A stretch of 64,000 nucleotides of DNA from Prosopocoilus inquinatus. Lineage: Eukaryota > Arthropoda > Insecta > Coleoptera > Lucanidae. A program made the position numbers and the translations under genes. Under the pieces are notes generated by a model, which saw only the letters and a program-made list of their open reading frames with translations, made no database searches and was not told the DNA's origin. Below are positions 21,369-32,463 of this stretch, in pieces (within the stretch, counting starts at the first letter, position 1; every line of letters starts with the position of its first letter). The stretch covers positions 6,448,001 to 6,512,000 of the forward strand of contig CM069876.1 in the NCBI GenBank assembly GCA_036172665.1, written 5' to 3'.

Positions 21369-23102
21369 CAGTGGCGTAGCTATAGGGTTGCAGGGATTGC
21401 AAAGCAACTCGGCGCGAGGACGCTAAAGGCGCTTGTTCAAAGCCTAAACTACACATTTTTGCCTGGATCTCTAAAGATTCACAAACGCCGAAAAGTCAAA
21501 ATCATACTTCAAAAATTTCTGAAAAATGGATTTTTTTCGAATAGAAAATAGTCTGAAATATGTAAAAAAAAGAAACAAAATGAAAAAAGAATGAAGGAAA
21601 ACTAAGAGGATTTTAATTTTTTGGACATATTACCGCCGGAAAACAATTTCAAAACAGTTTCAGCGCCCTCTGTTAATCCAAGCAGAGTAAATTTATAGTT
21701 TACCGGAAAGAGATTTCAAAAACGACTGAAACACATTAGAATCGTTCAAGGACAATGTTCTGAAAAGAAGTTCGAATAAATAAAATTTTGTGCTGAAATA
21801 GTTGCAGCGCCCTCTGTTAATCCGAGCCGTAAATTTGTAATTTACCGGGAAGAGATTCCAAAAACATATGATAAACATCAGAAACGTTCGAGGACAGTGT
21901 TCTAAAAAGAACTTCGAATAAGTAAAATTCTGTACTCAAATAGTTGCAGCGCCCTCTATTAATCCGAGTCGTAAATTTGTAATTTGCCGGGAAGAGATTC
22001 CAAAAATAACTGAAAAACATTAGAAACGTTCAAGGACACTGTCTTGAAAAGAACTTCGAATAAATAAAATTCTGTGTTGAAGTAGTTGCAGCGCCCTCTG
22101 TTAAAACAACTGAAACACATTAGAAACGTTCAAGGAAAATGTCCTCTGTTAGTCTGTGTTGTAAACTTGTAATTTGCCCGGAAGAGATTCCAAAAGCAAC
22201 TGAAAAATATTAGAAACTTTCAAGGACAGTGTCTTAAAAAGAACTTCGAATAAGTAAAATTCTGTACTCAAATAGTTGCAGCGCCCTCTATTAATCCGAG
22301 TCGTAAATTTGTAATTTGCCGGGAAGAGATTCCAAAAATAACTGAAAAACATTAGAAACGTTCAAGGACACTGTCTTGCAAAGAACTTCGAATAAATAAA
22401 ATTCTGTGCTGAAATAGCTGCAGCGCCCTCTGTTAATTCGAGCCGTAAATTTGTAATTTGCCGCAAGAGATTCCAAAAACAACTGAAACACACAACTAAA
22501 ACATTTCAAACATGAAACGTTCAAGGACAATGTCCTGAGAAAAGAAAAATAATTAAAACTCTATGCTTAAATAGTTAAAGCCAAGAACAGCTTTTTCAGT
22601 TGTTTTTCGATAAATAAAGAGTACAATATAATAATAATCATAATAAAATTTTATTTATTCGAAGAAGGTCTTTTTGCGACGTTGTTCTAGAACGTTCCTA
22701 ACGTTTTTCAGTTGTTTTGGAATCTCTTCCCGGTAAATTACAAATTTACGGCTCGGATTAATAGATGGCGCTAGAAACGGCGTTCGTTCTAAATTGATAT
22801 TAGAGCCTAGTTTCTTTTTTAACATTTTCCAACGGTTTTGAAATAATTGTTTTCCGGCATATAATATCTCCAATTTTTTTTTTACTTATTTCAGACTATT
22901 CTGTATTTGAAAACATACCTACATTTTTCAGAAATTTTTGAAGTATGCATTACTTACAAATAAGTTCACTTTTCCGCGTTTGTGAATCTTTAGAGATCCA
23001 GACAAAAATTTTCAATACTTTTACTGTCTTCGATCAGGGGCCTATGGCGTCTTAGCACTGGGTTACTTTGCAATCCCTGCAATCCCCGTAGCTACGCCAC
23101 TG
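21369..23102. mobile_element. Foldback with internal 143-bp tandem repeats
   Basis: Tips CAGTGGCGTAGCTA and TAGCTACGCCACTG. Outer arms pair over GGGATTGCAAAG..., GGATCTCTAAAGATTCACAA and TTCAAAAATTTCTGAAAAAT (left) with their inverses at 22920-23102. Between them lie about six tandem units. The tip resembles those of hAT-like non-autonomous elements, but I found no 8-bp or 9-bp duplication, so the class stays open. Confidence 0.75.
21660..22560. repeat. Tandem repeat, about 143-bp unit, six copies
   Basis: Each unit contains GCAGCGCCCTCTGTTAATCC, TTTGTAATTTGCCGGGAAGA and TTCAAGGACAGTGTC-like words. Unit starts at about 21661, 21806, 21946, 22090 (shortened), 22280 and 22423. A single inverted unit at about 22700-22775 belongs to the opposite arm. 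Short minus-strand frames here are by-products of the repeat. Confidence 0.8.
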
Positions 23103-23640
23103 CTAGGAAATCGAAATATTTGAAATCGACATAGGAGTAAAGTACCTATCTTTATTTTTCAACATACGCGGAAATATTATTTAGGATATATTTTATTTAT
23201 GAGATCTCATGATGAAAAAACAAATTTCGATTTTCCGTGTATCCTCGTGTAGGTAGAACTTTGAATATGTGGAGCTAGACATTTCTTCAGGTATGATCAA
23301 ACTTAGGAGGATTTTAGGCGAAAGGTCTCATTAAATATAGGAGGAACTACTAATATATTGAAGCGATCACAGTCGGAAAAAATTCGAAGGCCGAGAAGTC
23401 TACGCGATACGCACTAACCACTACAGTTCTGGTCGACTGGATATGAAAACTTGTTTATATAACTGAAAGATTCCCAAATGATAAGCGTTCTTTTTGCAGT
23501 GACGGTGCTATAATTTATATAAATTAAATGTATTATGCCACTTTTTTTTTAAATTACATTAAAGAATTATAATGTTCTCGTAATTATTAATTTGAAAGAA
23601 ACTCTAAAGGCAATTCTGCTACACAGGTAATTTACATCAA
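23103..23640. other. Unassigned sequence between two foldbacks
   Basis: No supported feature. Confidence 0.4.
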
Positions 23641-23961
23641 ATGGTTGCTTCTGATGCAATGAACGCGAGAAAGAGAATGCCTCGGGCATATAAACCGTTC
23701 AGCGGCGATGTTGAAATCTACGCCGCTGCTTTGTTCATCTTTATACAGGTTTTTACTGAATATCCTAGGAATGTTCGAGCTTTAGGTACGATATTAATAT
23801 TTTCTGAGATTTGTGCTTTACTTAGATATCGAGTAGATATTATGATCAGTAATGTTGATACCTTAAAAATACACTTTCTTATGGCCAAATTTTTTTTTTC
23901 CATCGTAAGGATCCAAGAATCCATAATTTCATATTTGAGATGTCATAATAATTTTAAATAA
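23641..23961 (+). CDS. Orphan 106-residue frame, possible OTU-like remnant
   Basis: Not firmly recognised. Residues about 17-35 (YKPFSGDVEIYAAALFIFI) resemble the part of OTU cysteine-protease folds where a G-D-x-E-I/L stretch is followed by an Ala-rich helix and a hydrophobic strand; OTU domains occur in host enzymes and in several insect transposons. The catalytic Cys loop would lie upstream and is not visible. The 3' half is low-complexity hydrophobic and may be non-coding. A chance frame is possible. The 9-bp-flanked foldback begins just downstream. Confidence 0.3.
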   Translation: MVASDAMNARKRMPRAYKPFSGDVEIYAAALFIFIQVFTEYPRNVRALGTILIFSEICALLRYRVDIMISNVDTLKIHFLMAKFFFSIVRIQESIISYLRCHNNFK

Positions 23962-23984
23962 CTTTTTCAAATAATATTCTTCTG

Positions 23985-25530
23985 GTGTCTGTGAAGCTGG
24001 CGTATCATTTCATGGAATCTCATAAGTTCTAGTGAGTTCTGGCTTCATTTTTAATAGTTCTATAGTTCCTGAAAGATAAAATCGATAGTTCTGCTCATTA
24101 AAGCGAAAAAAGCCAAAGTGCAAACTGAGACGCCAGGTTCACACAGCGTCTCACTTTGTCCTACGCAAAATTAACGGCCAATTCTTATAGGAAATTAAAA
24201 GATCTGTAGTTCTACATGAGTTCTAGAAAGTGTTCTAGAGAAAAACATTGCTATTTCTTATTAGAAAACTCTAATAACACAATATGATTAGTTACGCAGA
24301 TACAGATGAGACGCTGTCGAATATTCGACAGTTCTATGAGCTCTGCAATTTTTTCCTTGTAGCTCAGAACGTATCCAAGGATTTTCTACTGAGTTCCGGC
24401 CACAAGTCTCATTACATTATTTTTTGAGCAATTTTAAATCCTGGTAAATTCGAGTTATACACGTTATAATTGAGACGCTGTCGAATACAAGACAGTTCTG
24501 TAAGCTCTATATTTTTTTCCTTGTAGTTAGAAACATATTCAATGACTTTCCGCAGAGTTCCAGTCATAAATCTAAGTAGATTATTATTTAGCAATTTTAA
24601 ACTCCGCCAAATTCGAATTATACACTTAATAAGTGAGACGCTGCCGAAAGCACGACAGTTCTGTGAGCTTTATAATTTTTCCCTTGAAGTTCGAAACGTA
24701 TCCAACGACTTTCTGCAGAGTTCTACCCACAAGCATCATTAGATTATTGTTAGAGCAATTTTAAATTTAATTTAATGAGGCTTGTGGCTAGGACTCTGCA
24801 GAGAGTCGTTGAATATGTTCCGAACTACAAGGAAAAAATTATAGAGCTCACAGAACTGACGTGTTTTTGGCAGCGTCTCACTTATTAAGTGTATAATTCG
24901 AATTTGGCGGAGTTTAAAATTGCTAAATAATAATCTACTTAGATTTATGACTGGAACTCTGCGGAAAGTCATTGAATATGTTTCTAACTACAAGGAAAAA
25001 AATATAGAGCTTACAGAACTGTCTTGTATTCGACAGCGTCTCAATTATAACGTGTATAACTCGAATTTACCAGGATTTAAAATTGCTCAAAAAATAATCT
25101 AATGAGACTTGTGGCCGGAACTCTGTAGAAAATCCTTGGATACGTTCTGAGCTACAAGGAAAAAATTGCAGAGCTCATAGAACTGTCGAATATTCGACAG
25201 CGTCTCATCTGTATCTGCGTAACTAATCATATTGTGTTATTAGAGTTTTCTAATAAGAAATAGCAATGTTTTTCTCTAGAACTCTTTCTAGAACTCATGT
25301 AGAACTACAGATCTTTTAATTTCCTATAAGAATTGGCCGTTAATTTTGCGTAGGACAAAGTGAGACGCTGCGTGAACCTGGCGTCTCAGTTTGCACTTTG
25401 GCTTTTTTTCGCTTTAATGAGCAGAACTATCGATTTTATCTATCAGGAACTATAGAACTATTAAAAATAAAGCCAAAACTCACTAGAACTTATGAGATTC
25501 CATGAAATGATACGCCAGCTTCACAGACAC
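23985..25530. mobile_element. FB-like foldback transposon with 9-bp target duplication
   Basis: Two near-perfect arms (23985-24742 and 24772-25530) around a loop of about 30 bp, with tips GTGTCTGTGAAGCTGGCG and the inverse. Perfect 9-bp direct duplications ATTCTTCTG flank it (23976-23984 and 25531-25539). Each arm holds three tandem units of about 162 bp beginning GAGACGCTGTCGAA. Long TIRs made of tandem repeats plus a 9-bp duplication match the Drosophila Foldback (FB) architecture, linked to the MULE superfamily. No coding capacity. Confidence 0.88.
24310..24755 (+). repeat. 162-bp tandem units in the left foldback arm
   Basis: Units begin GAGACGCTG at about 24310, 24472 and 24634. Each continues with a CGACAGTTCTGTGAGCT-like block, a TTCCTTGTAGTT-like block and a GAGCAATTTTAAA-like end. 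The same three units occur inverted in the right arm (about 24772-25205). Units within an arm are less alike than the two arms, implying arm homogenisation or a recent inverted duplication. Confidence 0.8.
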
Positions 25531-25539
25531 ATTCTTCTG

Positions 25540-26655
25540 TATCTTAAAATATCAAGGTACTATACTCTTATGTCAATTTCAAATATTTTGAATTCATCGG
25601 TATATCACAAAAGGTATTCAAACATTGATGCGTTCATCTTGAGTTTGGGAAGATGCAGCAGCTTTCATAAAGAATAATTTTTTCTGAGAAATTAATAATT
25701 AACAAATTTTCCTTATGTGTCCAACTTTCTGCCGGACGCTGTATGTTCGTATATGGGCAATCGTTATATAATATTTTCCTTTTTTTTTCTTCGAGGAATT
25801 TCGGTCATTATTCCTTTCACCAATTACTATACGCATTTTTGTTCCCAGATCGATTAAAATGTACAAAAAGAAAAGATCTTATTTCTTAGAAAACAATAAA
25901 TAAATAGATTAAAGAATTATGTTGGAATGTAAGTCATGTCATGTCAGACTTTTATTAGCAATGACGCCTCATTTACATCGAAAATAGTATTACCACACCT
26001 AGAGAGAGATTTAAGTGAAATTAAGCGGGCGAATTAACATATTTTTGATGAAAGTAATTTCACTTATGACTTGTTTTGTGGGAGGGACGCGAATTGGCGG
26101 TAATTTATGAAAATTAAGTAACAACAAAGTCACATTTTGTGATGCAATTCTTTTAATTTGAGAAATTTTAATCACCAACACTCAATTAGAAATTATTTCC
26201 TGCCCGGTCAGTTTTCGTGAAAAAGCAATGCGAGATGATTTATTTGTTTTAATATGCCTGAGGCTACACATCATTCCGGTAAACATAGTTGTTAATTATT
26301 GTGAGGAAATTAACACAACTTGTCGGATACTTGCTGTTTCAGTAGCAAAAGTAATTAGAATTTTTTTATTATTCTCGCTCTTGGCGTTTTGATTGATGCA
26401 ATAATTAAAAAAAAAATATCTAAAATACTGAAGAAACAATTTGTTTTTGATCTCTATAATTTTGTTTGCATTTAATTAAAAGTAGTCCGGAGAATGCTCC
26501 AGGATTACAATCGTAAACAACTATAGCAACAAATTTCAAAATTTTTTAATTTTCAAATTATGCTGTATTGGCGTTATTTGACTGTTTTGCCTGCGATAAA
26601 CAGAGAGTCTACATTTTATGTTGTTTATTAACGCTTGCATAAAAAGCGCCAATAC
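25540..26655. other. Unassigned AT-rich sequence
   Basis: No supported feature. Confidence 0.45.
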
Positions 26656-26656
26656 A

Positions 26657-27500
26657 CAGGGCGATTCAGAATAAGTGTACGACCCGTTAACCACAGGTGG
26701 TACTCGAGAAAACCAAGCAAATAACTCCACGACGTAGAGGGGTCTAACTTGTGTAGTTTATGAGATAAAATGAATTGAAAATTCACAGGTAAACTTGTTG
26801 GTGGTCACTGGAATAGTTGAATGCGGCACAGCAGCATTAAACTTTCGAGAAAAGAAAAACACAAAACAGGAACATTTAACCTTGAACTGAAACTGTACAA
26901 CATTTTTGTTTACGACTCTTTGAGAAAAGATTGCATAATGCGAACAATGAACTTAAATTTTTTTGGTGTAAGTAGGGATACAATAATAATTTTGTCAGTG
27001 GATTCGTGTTCGTGTCAACTTGTGTATTAGTTCACAGAAATTTAGTGAATTCGTGCATTTTAAAATTACTTGTCATACGAACGGAATACAGCAAAGTAAT
27101 GTGTTCTTAATGCCAAACACGGCCCTTTAGAAATCTTTAAATTGAACGTATGTATTACCACAGTGTTTTAAGTATTTGCAATTGCTTCATATGTGAGATA
27201 ATCGAATTAAAGGAAGAGAATCTTATGTCTAATCAAACATTACAAATGAAAAATTCAGTTTATGAAAACTCCATTAACACGTCAGGGAAATTGCGTTTCT
27301 TTTGGTGGAGCAAAAGAAATCAGAACAAAATAAATCACTGTCCGGCGTACGTGATTCATTAGGCCGTCATTCACACAGGACTTTAGAACGCCCTTGGGTG
27401 GAAGCATACTTGGCACGCAGACTTGCTCGTGCAAAGAAGAAGAAAAATCTTGCGCTCCAAGTACCCGAGTTAAAACGTGCATCCAGGAGTAACTGAAGTT
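26657..27500. repeat. Repeat R5, copy 1 (0.85 kb)
   Basis: Starts CAGGGCGATTCAGAATAAGT and matches 55840-56665 in direct orientation over its whole length, ending AAACGTGCATCCAGGAGTAA. A frame in its last 200 bp (27302-27496) is partly preserved in the other copy but has no known domain and is broken there. The right end has no matching inverted tip, so either one end is lost or it is not a simple TIR element. Confidence 0.7.
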
Positions 27501-28575
27501 TTAATAAACTAAAATAATAAGTTAAATTTGGCCGAATAAACTACCTCTAAGACGCTTTGTGTATGGCGGCCTATTCATCAGTCATGTGAGTAGGCGCATA
27601 ACAAGGTCACATCGAATGTCTGTTACAAAAACTGTAATTTACATCATACAATATTTACTTTTTGTTGATACAGTGACACAGTTTTCCAAACATAAACAGT
27701 TAATTAACTGATTTTAAAAATATATTACGCATCACATTCCAATAGTCATCAGTGCTATTCAAACGGTTTCCAATTGGGACTCAAAAGAGGTTGATTTTCG
27801 AAGTGTCTCTGATAAATTTGTTTTTTTGCAATTTGGTACTTGCATGGCCTTAGTAAATACTACGATTAAAATAAAAACTACTACCACTACGATTAAAATA
27901 AAAACTAGTGTTTCAAATTGTCATACTAGCGATGAAGATAGAGCAAAAAAAAAAATTTTAAGAAAAGTTGTTGCTAATCACTGAAATACTCCAAATACGA
28001 GATTTCACTGAAAAAGTAAATTTTTTTGATTTTTCTACGTTTTTGTGTATACTCCGTAACTTTATCAAAAATATTTATTTAATTGCATTTTTACAATAAT
28101 TTTCCGTATGGGCTCATTTAAAAAAAAATTTTTTTTCGATATATAAATACATAAGATTACCTTATTTTTAAGAAAAACATTTTTTGGAGCGTTCTAAGTA
28201 TTAAAAAAAAAAAATGTATAGTTAGGTCAAATTCAAACGCAGATTGAATTGATATTTTATCACACCTTTACAACATTATATTTGATTGTTTTAATTTATC
28301 TCTATGTTTAAAAGTTAAAGGCATATTTAAAAATAGAAAAATGTTAATAAATAAATCGGATCGGTGTTCGTTCGGTAATGCATGAACATGCACGAATATA
28401 TGTTATACGGCATAGCGTCCTTCGATAGTCGACACTGTGGAAACATTGACTTACAGATTCGTGTACGCTCTCAATCTGTACTTTTCAAACGGTTACTAAA
28501 TTTAAACTCGAATTATCTCTTAACAGAATTTGTTTGCTGAGAACTATTTTTTACACAATTTAATTTTTTGATCTG
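27501..28575. other. Unassigned AT-rich sequence
   Basis: Contains several homopolymer A/T runs and a small duplication (CTACTACCACTACGATTAAA area near 27870). No gene seen. Confidence 0.45.
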
Positions 28576-28580
28576 AAATA

Positions 28581-29250
28581 CAGTAAACTCCCAAATATCC
28601 AACCCTCGACTATCCTTACACCGCTTTAACCGACCATAGAAATCCGTTCGTCTTAACCGACCCTTAAAAAAACGCCTCCTTATCCGATCTAGACAATTTC
28701 TAGAAGTAAAAATCGTACGCCCCTTTATCTGATTCAGACAATTCCTAGAAGTAAAGATCGTGTTTTTGTTATCTCCTTATCAAAATTAAAATTTACTGAC
28801 AATGGACCCTATTCGGCCCTGTTAAGCATGGAAGTCGTATCTTTTAACAAATGTTAAATTCAATTTTTAATAGTGACGGCAGATGCTCGAGCATTTGTAA
28901 AAGTTCTTTAATGCTTAAGCATTTTAGGGTCATTTTTGCGACATTTATGGACATTTTTGAATGCCCATTTTGTCAACACGAATCAACTGGTCTTGTTCAG
29001 GGCTTCAATATGATACCAGATACTCATATTGTAATTTTACTTACATTACATTTAATATTATCGTATATTAAAAAACAATCATTTCCTCTTGACTTTCCAT
29101 AATAAAAATATCGTTTTGACTCGTTTGCTTTATCGCTATCTATTATTTCATCTGTGCCATAATCAGGTCATCTTCGTTATCCATGCTCTGTTTTTTATCA
29201 TTTTCCTCATTATCCTTCTCCTCTGTGCGAGTATTTTTACAAAATCCTGG
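28581..29250 (-). mobile_element. Possible decayed pogo/Tigger-like element
   Basis: The left end CAGTAAACTCCCAAATATCC, with further ATCC/CGA words (e.g. CTTATCCGATCTAGAC), resembles pogo/Tigger TIRs. At 29120-29230 the minus strand reads as an acidic stretch (EEKDNEENDKKQSMDNEDDL), like the acidic C-terminal tail of pogo-type transposases. No DDE domain could be read and no right TIR was found. Confidence 0.35.
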
Positions 29251-29700
29251 ATATTATTTGTTTCCTAGTGTCGTGAGTCGGTAATATTACCACGTTACCT
29301 TACGGTAAATTTCCATTGTTCCCGGTAAGGGAACATTCATTTGTTACCGTCTTTTACTTCTGTTGTCAACATAATGTAATTTTGAGTTGCACACTTGCAA
29401 AATACAAGTAAAAAATTGAAACAAATGGTCATGGAATATTTTTAGTTAGGAAAAACGTAAATACTAAAAGAAGAAAATAAATACTTCATAACCTAAAAAT
29501 AATTTCCCTTAGACATGAAATTATTTAGTGGAAATACATAATATTAAGTGTTGGAAACCTATGAGTATCCGATATCAAATTAATTAGAAAAGTGAATAAA
29601 TCAGCTTTCTAGTTAAAGCGCAATTGGTAATCCAAGGTTGGTAAAACTGATATTGCATCCAGCAGGTTGCCTTGTTCCCATTTAATATACAGTTTGAAAT
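29251..29700. other. Unassigned sequence
   Basis: Short palindromic words around TTACCGTAAGG near 29300 but no supported gene or element. Confidence 0.4.
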
Positions 29701-30056
29701 TCCACCAAAATTCAAAGCAAAATATTTAAAAATAACTAAATTATGGAGTTACAAATTTGGCCATTTTTACCGGTAAATTGTCAATATCTCGGAAACAAAA
29801 AATTTTAGGTCAATAAAACCTTATATTACTTTCGTCCACTGATAATGAGACATCTAATAGTGCAATAATATATAGGATGTTCCATTAAAAAAAAACATAT
29901 GTTAGGGTCGTCACACTCTTATAGAACACTCTGTATAAGTCTAAATAATTTTAGATTATGCATCTAACCGATATGTATATTATTGCGCACACAGATTTCA
30001 AAAATTTTCAATAGTAACGCCACAGTCTTCCTCCCACGCACTGTTGGCTCACCCTG
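29701..30056. repeat. Repeat R1, copy 2, left-truncated
   Basis: Direct copy of the inner and right part of 2832-3195. Its right tip is intact, CTCACCCTG followed by TA (30057-30058), better preserved than in copy 1. The left tip is missing. Confidence 0.7.
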
Positions 30057-30067
30057 TATATATATTA

Positions 30068-30330
30068 TTTACAAAATTTTGTTGCAAATCGTTTTTGATT
30101 GCAGTGAAAACAACGAGCAGCCTCTGTACAGCTGTATCAGCCCTATTTGGGGCTTTTTCAGCAGAAACGTAGCTCTGGAGTTCCACTACAAACCAAAACG
30201 ATCCGACGAAGGATAACCGCAATTGCGATATAATAATAATAATAAATAGTTAAAACAGCGACATTCTACGATCGCTTTTTGACCTAACGTTGCATTAGGA
30301 TTGACAATTTGTCTATCCTACTCATTATTA
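30068..30330. mobile_element. PLE-3 fragment
   Basis: Block B (30068-30175) and block A (30253-30325) of PLE-3 occur here in the same orientation as in the left half of 6849-7346, separated by a unique 80-bp stretch with an ATA microsatellite. The ribozyme within block B is mutated. Confidence 0.65.
30122..30166 (-). ncRNA. Hammerhead ribozyme, PLE-3, decayed
   Basis: Same layout as 7041-7085, but on the minus strand the first core box reads CTGAAAA instead of CTGAAGA, the second reads GATA instead of GAAA, and one stem-I pair is lost (TTCTG versus CAGAG). Predicted inactive. Confidence 0.65.
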
Positions 30331-30453
30331 TTTATAGTTGATAACTCTCAAAAAACGTCCTATTATTCATAACTGAAGTTTGTTCTTGTCCGATGAAAAT
30401 TGTAAGTACAAAGTTTTTTTAATCTCAAACCGGACAGAAAAATGAAGAGAACA

Positions 30454-30495
30454 CACTCAACGTTTCGCTATAGATTTATAGCTTCGTCAGGAGTG
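30454..30495 (-). ncRNA. Hammerhead ribozyme, PLE-1, minus copy
   Basis: Minus strand: stem I CACTC, core CTGACGA, stem II GCTATA/TATAGC with loop AATC, core GAAA, minimal stem III AC/GT without loop, U17, then stem I' GAGTG. Same sequence as the plus copy at 32366-32407 and in the same direction as the RT gene, so it could process the element's own transcript. Confidence 0.8.
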
Positions 30496-30628
30496 AAAAA
30501 AAGTAAATAAACAAGGTGTCAAGAGAAACAAGTCGTCAAGAGAAACGAAAAGGTAACACATGATTTTAAACTAAAAAAAAACGAGTTGTCCGGAAAAAAG
30601 ACAAAAGTAACTAGAACTAAATTAAAAC

Positions 30629-30658
30629 TAATTTTTTTTTTTTTTTTTTTCTTTTTTT
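30629..30658. repeat. Poly-T tract inside PLE-1
   Basis: A run of more than 20 T with one interruption, i.e. poly-A on the element's sense strand, about 190 bp downstream of the ORF stop. It may be an A-rich 3' UTR tract. Confidence 0.7.
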
Positions 30659-30842
30659 TAAAATTAATTGACAGATCTATATCCTGTTTAAAGAGTCTAG
30701 AAAACTACAAAATATGTCATTTAAATTTTCAAAGTCCGTACGTTTATTAATAGAATTTGGAGACATTTTAATTTTACACATTTCTATGAAACGTCTTTTA
30801 AAAATATTAGATTCACTGTACAAAATGTCAGTATTATCAAAA

Positions 30843-32348
30843 TCAATTACGATTATTTACTAATGAATGCTCTACAAGCATTGAATGATTTTGATTATTT
30901 TTTTGAATATGATATTTATGTTGGTCTAAACGTTTTTTTAAATTTTGGCTCGTTTCACCTATATAAACAGAATTACAATTTGAACATTTGATTTCATAAA
31001 CCACGTTAGGTTGTTTTAATTTAGGTATTTTGGTTTTTAAATTCGAAAAAATTAAATTTATATTATTCACAGATTTACTGGCTAAAATTAAATTATGTTT
31101 TTTAAAAATATGTTTAAATGTATTGTGTAATGGTTCAATATAAGGCAAAGATATGTATTTATGGTTCGAAGTTTGTCTAATGTTATTAGAGACATTTGAA
31201 TTTTGTAAGTATTTAATACGATTTTTAATTACTGATTCAATAAGATTTATTGGATAAGAATTTTGAATAAGAGTTTTCTTTATTAAATTTAAGTTATCAT
31301 AAATGAAAACTTTATCAGAAAGTAAAATAGCTCGATCTGTTAATGAAATAATAGTTGCAATTTTATAATTTTTGGGTGTGTACGAGTGAAAATTTATGTA
31401 CCTACCTGACCAGGTAGGTTTATGAAACCAATTAGTAATTAATTTATCATTGTGTCTGATAATATTTACATCAAGAAAACTCAATGAATTATTATTTTCT
31501 TTTTCTACTGTAAATTGTAATGTATTATGAAAAGAATTAAATTTATTTAAAACACAATCTATCTTATCAGAAGGCAAAATCAGTAAAATGTCATCTACAT
31601 AACGAAAATATAACGTTAAATCGAATGATAAAGAGTTAATAACAGATTTTTCTAGTTAAAAGGATAAAGGAGAACCCATTGCTGTACCAAAAATTTGTTT
31701 ATAAAATTTATCATTGAAAGCAAAATAAGATGTTTCAAAACATAAATCAACTATATCTAAAAAGTTACCTTTGGAAATATCAGTAAAATCTTTAATCTCT
31801 AACCACCTATCATTAATACTTTTTAAAGCTAAATCTTTAGGAATGTTAGTAAATAAAGAAATAACATCTAAAGAAATTATAATGCAATTATTTGGTACAG
31901 TTATTTGTTTTAATTTTTCTACGAGTTCAAAAGAATTTTTTATAAAATATTCTGATTTGCTAGTAACCTGAGTAATGATTTTTGAAATAAATTTAGATAA
32001 GAAATATGGAGAAGAACCAATAGTGGAAACTATAGGACGAAGAGGTGTATTAGGTTTATGAATTTTTGGAATGCAGTATAATTTAGGAAATATGGGATGT
32101 TGTACTTTAAGAGATTTAGCAACAATATTACTAATTTCAACGGATTTCTCTATCTTATTAATAATACTGAAAGTTTTACGTTGATAAGATTCGGTGGGAT
32201 CGTTAGCTAATTCTACATATGTATTATTATCAGACAGCATAGTTTGAACTTTTGAAAAATAATCAGTTTTATCAATTAAGACAGTTACATTGCTTTTATC
32301 AGCTGTAGTAACAATAATATTAGGGTTATCTTGTTTCTCTTGACTACT
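30843..32348 (-). pseudogene. Penelope-like reverse transcriptase / GIY-YIG endonuclease
   Basis: One frame runs from about 32348 to 30843 with a single internal TAA at 31656-31658. It starts inside the N-terminal part (IIVTTADKSNVTVLIDKTDY), then PKLYCIPKIHKPNTPLRPIV, motif A IISLDVISLFTNIPKDLAL, GTAMGSPLS, then the TAA, and FRYVDDILLI with the catalytic Asp pair. A thumb-like part follows and the C-terminal GIY-YIG nuclease begins at CSNCNSVYIGETSQNLKKRL. Between GSPLS and LEKSV about ten residues usual for the family are missing, so a small deletion accompanies the stop. The 5' end is truncated and the nuclease end (HSMLVEHSLVNNRN) looks short. Catalytic residues remain, but the gene is dead. 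Confidence 0.93.
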
Positions 32349-32365
32349 TGTTTATTTATTTTTTT

Positions 32366-32407
32366 CACTCCTGACGAAGCTATAAATCTATAGCGAAACG
32401 TTGAGTG
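32366..32407 (+). ncRNA. Hammerhead ribozyme, PLE-1, plus copy
   Basis: Stem I CACTC 32366-32370 with GAGTG 32403-32407; core CTGACGA 32371-32377; stem II GCTATA 32379-32384 with TATAGC 32389-32394; core GAAA 32395-32398; stem III AC/GT 32398-32401; predicted cleavage after U32402. All core positions fit the consensus. Direction is opposite to the RT gene, as expected for an inverted pseudo-LTR copy. Confidence 0.82.
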
Positions 32408-32463
32408 TGTTCTCTTCATTTTTCTGTCCGGTTTGAGATTAAAAAAACTTTGTCCTATTATTC

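Larger units (their letters stand above)
30369..32451 (-). mobile_element. Penelope-like element PLE-1 with RT, GIY-YIG and terminal hammerheads
   Basis: Flanked by a perfect 12-bp duplication GTCCTATTATTC (30357-30368 and 32452-32463). About 2.1 kb. A minus-strand ORF for RT and GIY-YIG endonuclease lies between two oppositely oriented copies of an about 90-bp terminal segment (30410-30500 and 32361-32450), each holding a hammerhead. RT joined to a GIY-YIG nuclease is diagnostic for Penelope-like elements, and hammerheads in their terminal repeats are described. The copy is 5'-truncated, with a small deletion and a stop inside the RT. Confidence 0.93.

Noticed and set aside
21693..22530. Series of minus-strand frames of 60-79 residues with repeated FWNLFPANYKFT-like text
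   Set aside because: They are translations of the 143-bp tandem repeat; length and frame follow the repeat, with no known domain.
21660..22560. CRISPR-like regular repeats
   Set aside because: Units of about 143 bp without short repeat/unique spacer alternation, inside a eukaryotic transposon.
24412..25102. Frames with mirrored protein sequences on both strands
   Set aside because: Direct consequence of the palindromic foldback arms.
27302..27496. Basic 64-residue frame in R5
   Set aside because: Not preserved as an open frame in the second R5 copy and lies at the end of a repeat.
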